Below, piece after piece: positions 1 through 5,715 of a stretch of DNA of 6,430 nt. Position numbers and translations under genes: made by a program. Source of the DNA: Balneolales bacterium (GTDB taxonomy: Bacteria; Bacteroidota; Rhodothermia; Balneolales; Natronogracilivirgulaceae); contig SKIC01000283.1 of the NCBI GenBank assembly GCA_007116685.1, positions 1 to 6,430 of the forward strand, given 5' to 3'. Position 1 is the stretch's first letter. Every line of letters begins with the position of its first letter. The notes beneath the pieces were generated by a model. The model searched no databases. It was given only the letters and a program-made list of their open reading frames with translations, and was not told where the DNA came from.

Positions 1-93
1 CTAAATCGGCTTACTCGAAAAGCTTATTAATGGATGTAATATTTAGAATTTATTAGAGATAAAGACGTGTCATTTAAGAAAAAAGAACAAAAC

Positions 94-594
94 ATGCATA
101 ACATCAGCCGGATTGACCAAGAATCCAAAAATACCTTTGGATGGTTCGTTCGGATACGGAGAGATGGAAATAAAGTAAGTAAGTTTTTTAGTGATGGTAA
201 ACATGGTGGTAAGGATGAATCTCTGTCTGAAGCGCAGAACTTTAGAGATAAAAATCTAGATCAGTGGAAAAAGTTTGCCAAAAACCCCGAACGTACCATG
301 CATTTGGGTAAAAAAACCAATATTGGTCAGCCGGGAATACGCTACATCGTCAAAAAGAAAACTAGAAAAAAAGCTAAGATTGAAGACCATTACCTTCAAG
401 TTTCCTACTCCCCGGAAAAAGGCGTTTACCGACTGAAAATTTTTAGAATACCCGAGTTTACCGGAAAAAGAGAATTTAATCGTCTCTATAAAGAAAAACT
501 TGAAGAAGCCATCCGATTCCGTGATCAACAAATGCTGAAAGTTTTTGGGGCACGATACGTTAGTTACAAGAAAAAGAAGAAAAAAGGCGCTTAA
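94..594 (+). CDS. Basic protein with two AP2-like DNA-binding modules, function unknown
   Basis: 166 residues from ATG 94. The protein is strongly basic and has two modules that resemble AP2/ERF or AP2-like integrase DNA-binding folds. The first spans about residues 16-55: a GWFVRIRRDG strand, then KFFSDGKHGGK, then a helix containing EAQNFRD. The second spans about 79-150: GIRY, then HYLQVSYSPEKG, then a long helix with EEAIRFRDQQ. The C-terminus ends in six lysines followed by GA. The frame is open back to a GTG at 67. I prefer ATG 94 because homologues as I remember them begin M-x-N-I-S-R-I-D, but neither start has a clear ribosome binding site. Standalone bacterial proteins of this type are usually annotated only as AP2 domain-containing. 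Nucleic-acid binding is inferred from fold resemblance and charge; no catalytic motif is visible and there is no adjacent recombinase. It is the only plus-strand gene at this end and meets udk tail to tail. Confidence 0.8.
   Translation: MHNISRIDQESKNTFGWFVRIRRDGNKVSKFFSDGKHGGKDESLSEAQNFRDKNLDQWKKFAKNPERTMHLGKKTNIGQPGIRYIVKKKTRKKAKIEDHYLQVSYSPEKGVYRLKIFRIPEFTGKREFNRLYKEKLEEAIRFRDQQMLKVFGARYVSYKKKKKKGA
591..594. other. Shared TTAA overlap of two convergent stop codons
   Basis: The palindrome TTAA carries the last bases of both genes: TAA at 592-594 ends the AP2-like gene on the plus strand, and TAA at 593-591 ends udk on the minus strand. The junction has no spacer and no intrinsic terminator, so the two transcripts probably run into each other's coding sequence. 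Confidence 0.95.
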
Positions 595-1274
595 TCTTCT
601 AATTCTGCACTTTCTTCGTCAACCATATCGGGCTCCGTCACATCTTTAATACGCTCCTGTAATAGAGCATTGACCATACTTAGTGCTACCTGATTTTCTC
701 CGCCATGTGGTATAATGATATCAGCATATCTTTTGGTCGGCTCTACGAATTCGAGGTGCATGGGACGTACAAACTTTTCGTACTGATGCAATACAGATTC
801 AATAGACCTCTCCCGTTCCATGATGTCCCTTTTGAGGCGTCTTAATAAACGGACATCATCATCGGTATCAACGAAAATTTTAATGTCCATTAAATCGCGA
901 AGATCTTTCTCGTAAAAAATCAAAATTCCATCAACTAAAATGATTTTTTTTGGAGTACAAGGCTGGGATTGTTCTTTTCTTACGTGATTAGCAAAATCAT
1001 ATTCCGGAACTTCGACACTGTATCCCTTAAGTAGAGCCTGCAGGTGGCGAATCATCAATTCGGTTTCAAGGGATGATGGGTGGTCAAAGTTTTGCTTAGT
1101 ACGCTCTTCAAAGCTGATGTGCTTCAAATCACGGTAGTAGGAATCATGCTGTAGCAAAGCTAAATTTTCTTTACCTATTGTCCGCACGATATGATTTACG
1201 ACGGTAGTCTTACCCGAACCACTTCCACCGGCAACGCCAATTATAAGAGGGTTTTGCATAAGTTTAGTTTCCAT
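591..1274 (-). CDS. udk: Uridine kinase (uridine/cytidine phosphorylation, pyrimidine salvage)
   Basis: 227 residues, close to the family's usual 205-230. The enzyme transfers phosphate from ATP or GTP to uridine or cytidine, giving UMP or CMP in the cytoplasm. The P-loop GGSGSGKT lies at residues 16-23. HDSYY at 43-47 holds the putative catalytic Asp44. NFDHP (62-66) and YDF (92-94) are nucleoside-pocket motifs. LVDGIL at 113-118 is the Walker B-like strand, with Asp115 where many homologues have Glu. The arginine-rich lid, RLLRRLKRD, is at 142-150. The C-terminal tail after about residue 208 is acidic and looks unstructured. The start at 1274 overlaps the amidase gene by 11 bp. An alternative ATG at 1259 (residue 6) would remove the overlap and has a weak GGAA 9 nt upstream, so the start is uncertain by five residues. 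It is probably the last gene of the coaX-amidase-udk operon, and its stop codon overlaps that of the AP2-like gene. Confidence 0.95.
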   Translation of the reverse strand: METKLMQNPLIIGVAGGSGSGKTTVVNHIVRTIGKENLALLQHDSYYRDLKHISFEERTKQNFDHPSSLETELMIRHLQALLKGYSVEVPEYDFANHVRKEQSQPCTPKKIILVDGILIFYEKDLRDLMDIKIFVDTDDDVRLLRRLKRDIMERERSIESVLHQYEKFVRPMHLEFVEPTKRYADIIIPHGGENQVALSMVNALLQERIKDVTEPDMVDEESAELED

Positions 1275-2607
1275 TATTGTTTTGACTGCGCATAACTTTG
1301 TCGCGATAATCTCTAACCGCCCTAAAAATGGCTGAAGCCATTATAGTTTGTCCGTATTCGCTATTCAGAAATCTTTCTTCACTTGGGTTAGTGATAAAAC
1401 CAAGTTCCACTAAAATGGCAGGCATGGAAGCATGATATAAAACTATAAATGGCGCCTGCTTCACACCTCTTGATCTGCGTTGTGCTCTGTTAGAAAATTG
1501 ATCATCCAACATCGCTGAAATTATCTCGCTGCTAGCCAGGTAACCACTATTGGTCAATTCAAAAATCAATAATTGTTCTTCGGTTAACTCCTCAGAACGT
1601 TCGCTTTCTTCTTCAAAACGCACTACACTGTTTTCTCTCTTCATCACAGCGAGCGCTTCCTGAGTTTTTGCCAATCCCAAAAAGTAAACTTCCGTACCTC
1701 TGGCATTTCTATTCCCGGCAGAATTGGCGTGGATAGAGATAAACAAATCTCCTCTTGCTCTGTTGGCAATTCTACCTCTTTCTTCGAGCGGCACAAAGGT
1801 ATCGTCATTCCGGGTATACACAACGTTTACATCGGGCATGTGTTCGTTAATGTAGGCACCTAATTTCAAAGCAACAGCTAAGGTAATATCCTTTTCAAAA
1901 ACTCCGGAAACGCCAATAGCACCGGGATCTCTGCCACCATGACCTGCATCTATTACAACCGTATCAAATTTATATCCATCATAGGTGAACATGTCAAAGT
2001 CATCATATACCTGTATACTTAAATTTTCAAGGTTTTCATACTCAGATTCGTCTACCAATGCCAAAGTATCTACATCAGAAGCACCCGAAGCCAACATATT
2101 CATCCTTTGCCATGATAAAGGTGTAATCCCTTCTGTGAGCACATTCAATTCATGATCTGAAGCTAATGTTAACCCTAAAAGTAAGTCATTAGAACCACCA
2201 TCAGGATAAGCACGGGCAATAAAGTAAGCGTTGCTTTCTAATTGAATATCCACTCCAATTCCGTTTGGGATATCCGTAAAATCCATAAAAGTTACTGGAG
2301 ATCGACGCCCGGGATTACCGATATTGTTTTCATTGATTCGGGAATGATAAATCGCTAATTGAATCAATCCGTCTTCGGCTTGCCAAACCATAAAAGAATC
2401 GGCTTCGGCGCTCAAGTGGAAACGAATTACGTGGCCCAAGCCATCACTTCTGTCTGCTATAGAAACTCTCTCTAAATTATTTGCTTGAGCAAATACGAGC
2501 TGGGGTAAAAAAGAGAGAAGAATAATACCCCATATACTGATTATGGAATAGCAATGACTGAAATCAGAAGCACGCAAACGAGACAAGGGATTCGGGTCTT
2601 TCAACAA
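1264..2607 (-). CDS. Secreted zinc N-acetylmuramoyl-L-alanine amidase (Amidase_3, AmiA/B/C type)
   Basis: 447 residues. It cleaves the bond between MurNAc and L-Ala in peptidoglycan, typically at the septum or during wall turnover. The signal peptide has a hydrophobic core at about 22-39 and likely cleavage after VFA (residue 40), so the protein is exported to the periplasm. Residues 45-150 look like a beta-rich AMIN-like targeting domain; this is a weak call. The catalytic domain runs from about 214 to 436. Zinc ligands are His223 (DAGHGG), Glu238 (GVFEKD) and His293 (SIHAN), and the catalytic Glu401 lies in VELGFITNPSEE. Between these, residues 312-375 form the insert that in AmiB/AmiC carries an autoinhibitory helix, implying activation by a partner. 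No LysM or SPOR domain follows. The frame has no ATG before about residue 73, well after the signal peptide, so the start must be non-ATG. TTG 2607 is used here; the TTG codons at residues 2, 8 and 11 are alternatives. Confidence 0.92.
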   Translation of the reverse strand: MLKDPNPLSRLRASDFSHCYSIISIWGIILLSFLPQLVFAQANNLERVSIADRSDGLGHVIRFHLSAEADSFMVWQAEDGLIQLAIYHSRINENNIGNPGRRSPVTFMDFTDIPNGIGVDIQLESNAYFIARAYPDGGSNDLLLGLTLASDHELNVLTEGITPLSWQRMNMLASGASDVDTLALVDESEYENLENLSIQVYDDFDMFTYDGYKFDTVVIDAGHGGRDPGAIGVSGVFEKDITLAVALKLGAYINEHMPDVNVVYTRNDDTFVPLEERGRIANRARGDLFISIHANSAGNRNARGTEVYFLGLAKTQEALAVMKRENSVVRFEEESERSEELTEEQLLIFELTNSGYLASSEIISAMLDDQFSNRAQRRSRGVKQAPFIVLYHASMPAILVELGFITNPSEERFLNSEYGQTIMASAIFRAVRDYRDKVMRSQNNNGN

Positions 2608-2633
2608 GTTTAATGTTTTGAATCACTCTCAAT

Positions 2634-2652
2634 AATACGCAATTACCGTATT
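2634..2652 (-). terminator. Weak hairpin between coaX and the amidase gene
   Basis: A perfect 6-bp inverted repeat (AATACG/CGTATT) with a 7-nt loop lies just after the coaX stop codon, in the 48-bp gap before the amidase gene. No T-tract follows on the minus strand, so it is a poor intrinsic terminator. It could be a processing or attenuation hairpin, or chance in AT-rich DNA. Confidence 0.2.
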
Positions 2653-2655
2653 TAA

Positions 2656-3402
2656 TTAAAAATTAGTAGATGATAAATGCAGAAACCTTTTCATACCCAA
2701 AAAGACCAAATCATTTGTTGTTTTTGCTTTAGAAATCAATGTTTTCAATACAGGGGCTTCTCCACCTGTCAAAACAATTAACACATTGCTATTCAATTCT
2801 CTAAGCCTGTTTACGTGGTAATCAATTGAAGTATGAAATGTAGATACTGTACCTGCGCGTATGGCATCCATTGTGGTTTTTGGTGGATACGATTCAGGAC
2901 TTTTTTTATCAGAAAGAGGCAATGCTCCGGTAAATTCATGCAATGCTCTGCCCAAAGAATTCAATCCGGGCATAATGATTCCACCTTGAAATACGCCTTG
3001 TTCATCTATATAATCAATGGTGCAAGCTGTTCCGGAATCAATAACAATACAAGCCTGCCCGAATCGTTCATAGGCGCCCCAACTAGCCATTAAGCGATCC
3101 ATACCTAATGTATCTGGAGTTTCATAATTCAAGAGCTCTGCCGGAATATTCTTGTGATTTATACTAAGAATTTTTTCCTCTTTGTAGTGACTTTTGAAAT
3201 ACTCAGTAAGCTTGGGCACCACGCTACACATAATAATTTTATTTCCACCTGAAAGATTCATCCAATCCACTGCCTGCCATTCATCCGGATTTGTTGTTTC
3301 GGCTGTATATACACTACTCCATTTTCCATCTTTAAGCGTTTTGGCTTTGAGGCGTGTGTTCCCAATATCCAGGTACAAGTATTCTTCAGATTTTGTGCTC
3401 AT
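2656..3402 (-). CDS. coaX: Type III pantothenate kinase (first step of CoA synthesis)
   Basis: 248 residues, normal length for CoaX. It phosphorylates pantothenate to 4'-phosphopantothenate in the cytoplasm. The type III enzyme belongs to the ASKHA fold, generally needs a monovalent cation, and escapes CoA feedback inhibition; these are family properties. Visible motifs: the phosphate loop DIGNTR at 12-17, SVVP at 60-63, TLGMDRLMA at 98-106 with the putative catalytic Asp102, IDSGTACTIDYID at 121-133, GGIIMPGL at 140-147, TTMDAIRAG at 176-184 and LTGGEA at 211-216. ATG 3402 is preceded by a GGAA about 10 nt upstream, a modest ribosome binding site. It is the promoter-proximal gene of a probable leftward cluster with the amidase and udk, and is divergent from recQ. 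A BirA-type regulator fusion, found on some CoaX proteins, is absent. Confidence 0.95.
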   Translation of the reverse strand: MSTKSEEYLYLDIGNTRLKAKTLKDGKWSSVYTAETTNPDEWQAVDWMNLSGGNKIIMCSVVPKLTEYFKSHYKEEKILSINHKNIPAELLNYETPDTLGMDRLMASWGAYERFGQACIVIDSGTACTIDYIDEQGVFQGGIIMPGLNSLGRALHEFTGALPLSDKKSPESYPPKTTMDAIRAGTVSTFHTSIDYHVNRLRELNSNVLIVLTGGEAPVLKTLISKAKTTNDLVFLGMKRFLHLSSTNF

Positions 3403-3428
3403 TATTCCATTTTTCCAATGTTGAGATG

Positions 3429-3436
3429 TATATTTG
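3429..3436 (+). promoter_or_regulatory. Possible Bacteroidota-type -7 promoter element for recQ
   Basis: TATATTTG matches the TAnnTTTG -7 consensus known from Bacteroidota. It ends 4 nt before the recQ ATG, so transcription from it would begin at or next to the start codon and give a leaderless or nearly leaderless mRNA. No convincing TTTG -33 element lies 17-23 bp upstream: that interval reads as T- and A-rich DNA within the coaX leader. The consensus may also not apply to Balneolota. Confidence 0.3.
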
Positions 3437-3440
3437 TGCC

Positions 3441-5351
3441 ATGTCAGATTTATTTAATCAAGCCAAGCAAAATTTACAAAAAATATGGGGCTATCCCGAT
3501 TTTAGATCGGGTCAGGATAAGGCGATTTCTTCGGTACTTTCTGGCAATGAGACTTTGGTTCTGTTCCCAACCGGCGGTGGTAAATCTTTGTGCTACCAAG
3601 TGCCGGCAACTGTGCTTGATGGTTTAACACTTGTGATTTCACCTCTGGTTGCTCTCATGCATGATCAGGTTCAACAAGCTAAGAAATTAGGTATTAGGGC
3701 TACTCTGATTAATGCCACTATATCACGTAGAGAAACAGAACAGAGATTGATTAATGCCAGAAATGGTATGTATAAGTTACTGTATGTTTCTCCTGAACGT
3801 CTTCAAACCGACCTATGGCAGAGCGAATTGCCAAATTTGAATATTTCCTTAATTGCTATTGACGAGGCACATTGTATTTCTGAATGGGGACACGATTTTC
3901 GTCCACCGTATAGAATGATAAAGGAATCATTCAGCACATACACTAAAAATCCTCGATGGTTAGCACTCACCGCTACAGCCACGCCCGAAGTTCGTCATGA
4001 TATTGTGTCAGTACTGGGGTTCAAAAATCCCAATGTAATTGCCACAGGCGCAAACAGAGCTAATTTGAGATGGTGGGTATTCAATGTTGAGCAAAAAGAG
4101 CGAAAACTGCTCGAAATCGTCAAAAAAGCTAAAGGCAGCGGGTTGGTTTATGCCGGAACGCGAAGAGCCTGCGAAGAATTGGCAGAATTACTTACCCAAA
4201 AGGCTATACCAACCAAAGCATATCATGCCGGACTCACATCCGATCAAAGAGCAAATATTCAACAGGATTGGGTTGATGGGAAATTACCTTTGGTTGTAGC
4301 TACCAACGCTTTTGGAATGGGCATTGATAAGCCGGATTGCCGCTATGTCATTCATTACGATATCCCCTATTCTATTGAAAATTACTATCAGGAAGCAGGT
4401 CGGGCCGGACGAGATGGCGCTCTTTCCTATCCGATGGTTCTCTATAAAAAATCCGATGAGGAAACTTCCAAAAGTAGGATGATGCGCTCCTATCCTGATT
4501 TAGATACCATTAATCAAGTGTATTCTGCTATTTGTGATTCCTGGCACCTGGCAATCGGAGATGTAATGGAAAAGATAGAAGCTATAGATTTTGATTCTGT
4601 ATCCAAACGCTCAAAGAAGCCAATTGCTACGGTAAGACAATGCCTTTCTCTGATGGAACAGTTCGGAGTATTAAATCTACAAACATACACTAAAGAGCAA
4701 TTAGGAGTTCAGTTTTTGGGTACCTCGGAAGGCATACAAGATCAAATTCAGAGATATAACAATCCAAAAAAAGTACGTTTTGCTGATCAGGTTTACAGAT
4801 TATTTGGATTTCAGGCGCACGAAGAAACCGTTTTTTTAGAGATGGATTACCTTTGCAAGAAATTGGAAGTAAGTAGAAATAGTTTACTAAAGGGAATTCA
4901 AATACTTAGCAGAGAACAACTTCTGAATTTCACCCATTGGGAAAATCAAACCCTGGGACAGCTCATTCAAGAGCGACAAAAAAGAATTCCCGTTGATGTG
5001 AAAAGATTCAATTCTCACCGCTCCACCTTGTTTGCAAAGCTGGAAAAAATGCACCTGTTTTTGAAAACCAAAGAGTGCAGAACACGTTTTATCAGGATCT
5101 ATTTTGGCGACAAAAACGTACCCGAATTCTGCGGCAATTGTGATTATTGCCTCAACAACAAGAAAGCTTCTAAAACTGATTTGAAAAATGAGATTATCAA
5201 TCTAGTGAGAGAGGAACCCATGAGTTTTGGCAGGCTAAGCGAAACATCGGGTGCAGATGAGATGAAACTAAAAGAAACCCTTGATTTCCTGGTTCGGGAA
5301 GGATATTTGAAAGCAGATACATCAGGCGAAGAAACTAAGTACTCCGCCTGA
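3441..5351 (+). CDS. recQ: RecQ-family ATP-dependent DNA helicase, Bacteroidota-type architecture
   Basis: 636 residues. RecQ enzymes are SF2 helicases that unwind DNA 3' to 5' in recombination and replication-fork repair. The core is complete: motif 0 FRSGQ (21-25), motif I PTGGGKS (43-49, Lys48), motif II DEAH (141-144) running into the aromatic-rich loop CISEWGHDFRP, motif III LTATAT (176-181), AYHAGL (260-265), motif V VVATNAFGMGID (285-296) and motif VI QEAGRAGRDG (317-326). The zinc cysteines are Cys546, Cys564, Cys567 and Cys570. They lie about 220 residues after motif VI, against roughly 55 in E. coli RecQ. The intervening region looks like one or two winged-helix-like segments (about 355-425 and 445-500). 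Only about 66 residues follow the zinc site, enough for a small winged helix, with no HRDC domain. I chose ATG 3441 because MSDLFNQAKQ is a natural RecQ N-terminus. ATG 3426 is possible. A longer frame back to 3354 would overlap coaX and is unlikely. Confidence 0.93.
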   Translation: MSDLFNQAKQNLQKIWGYPDFRSGQDKAISSVLSGNETLVLFPTGGGKSLCYQVPATVLDGLTLVISPLVALMHDQVQQAKKLGIRATLINATISRRETEQRLINARNGMYKLLYVSPERLQTDLWQSELPNLNISLIAIDEAHCISEWGHDFRPPYRMIKESFSTYTKNPRWLALTATATPEVRHDIVSVLGFKNPNVIATGANRANLRWWVFNVEQKERKLLEIVKKAKGSGLVYAGTRRACEELAELLTQKAIPTKAYHAGLTSDQRANIQQDWVDGKLPLVVATNAFGMGIDKPDCRYVIHYDIPYSIENYYQEAGRAGRDGALSYPMVLYKKSDEETSKSRMMRSYPDLDTINQVYSAICDSWHLAIGDVMEKIEAIDFDSVSKRSKKPIATVRQCLSLMEQFGVLNLQTYTKEQLGVQFLGTSEGIQDQIQRYNNPKKVRFADQVYRLFGFQAHEETVFLEMDYLCKKLEVSRNSLLKGIQILSREQLLNFTHWENQTLGQLIQERQKRIPVDVKRFNSHRSTLFAKLEKMHLFLKTKECRTRFIRIYFGDKNVPEFCGNCDYCLNNKKASKTDLKNEIINLVREEPMSFGRLSETSGADEMKLKETLDFLVREGYLKADTSGEETKYSA

Positions 5352-5352
5352 T
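5321..5352. terminator. Inverted repeat across the recQ stop codon, possible shared terminator
   Basis: ATCAGGCG (5321-5328) and CGCCTGAT (5345-5352) form a perfect 8-bp stem around a 16-nt loop. The right arm contains the recQ TGA. It lies at the convergent junction, where a terminator for both recQ and the lipoprotein gene would be expected. The loop is long and neither strand has a proper T-run after the stem, so it is a weak candidate. It is the only notable structure at this junction. Confidence 0.3.
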
Positions 5353-5358
5353 TTCGGG

Positions 5359-5712
5359 TTATTCTACTGTTCTTTTTTGCAGAAAGAGCGTATTCAAATC
5401 ACTATAGGTATCTTGTAACAAGTCACGCGCTTTCCTGAGTCTAATTCGCTGATTCTCCACATCTCTTTGATAAAATCTGTGGCTGTAATCAAACTCATCC
5501 TCCGTTATCTGATAGTGGTCAAACATCTGGAGCAGTAATTCATCTCTGTTAATTTCTTCAGAGTAGTTTTGCTCAATGGTCCGGATGATGTGCAACTCCG
5601 CAATAATCTTAATGTACGTATCCTCTGGAATGACATTCTCTTTTCCTTCTTGATTGCAATTCGCTAATACAAGAATGGTTAATAAAACTATTAATAGCGG
5701 AGTTTTTTTCAC
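5359..5712 (-). CDS. Small DUF4296-type lipoprotein, function unknown
   Basis: 117 residues. The N-terminus has two lysines, a hydrophobic core at about 5-17 and LANC with Cys19, so it is read as a lipoprotein signal peptide. Asn at the -1 position is less usual than Gly, Ala or Ser. The mature part begins with a polar linker, then IPEDTYIKIIAELHI (28-42), a Leu-rich helix, and HYQITEDEFDYSHRFY at about 66-81, ending in a basic helix. This pattern (an x-IPE-D start, a helix ending in a His, then a short helix with 'y-x-i-T-e-d-e-F') fits DUF4296 proteins of Bacteroidota and relatives. No function is known to me. The start is GTG 5712: the codon two positions upstream in the same frame is the TGA of the SDR gene, and no ATG occurs until about residue 63. 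It lies 3 bp after the SDR gene and is probably co-transcribed, with translational coupling likely because no ribosome binding site is visible. It converges on recQ. Confidence 0.8.
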   Translation of the reverse strand: MKKTPLLIVLLTILVLANCNQEGKENVIPEDTYIKIIAELHIIRTIEQNYSEEINRDELLLQMFDHYQITEDEFDYSHRFYQRDVENQRIRLRKARDLLQDTYSDLNTLFLQKRTVE

Positions 5713-5715
5713 AAA

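Noticed and set aside
1..66. The tail of an upstream gene or a promoter at the left edge
   Set aside because: The frames close within about 20 codons with nothing recognisable, and no convincing -33/-7 pair could be placed in this AT-rich stretch.
256..531. An open frame antisense to the AP2-like gene
   Set aside because: Its Phe/Leu-rich translation is what the complement of Lys/Glu-rich codons gives, and no motif or ribosome binding site is seen.
564..589. A possible ribosomal frameshift on the A-rich tract of the lysine tail
   Set aside because: AAAAAAG is present but in the wrong phase for the A-AAA-AAG slippery heptamer, and a shift would alter only the last few residues.
2651..2660. 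Palindrome TTTAATTAAA over the coaX stop codon as an operator
   Set aside because: A 10-bp AT-only palindrome is expected by chance in DNA of this composition, and it overlaps the coding end.
2833..3093. Plus-strand open frames antisense to coaX (also 3194-3424)
   Set aside because: They are antisense to clearly conserved CoaX motifs and show no domain of their own.
3354..3440. A longer RecQ N-terminus starting inside coaX
   Set aside because: It would overlap the divergent coaX start by nearly 50 bp and adds residues unlike any RecQ N-terminus. ATG 3441 (or at most 3426) fits better.
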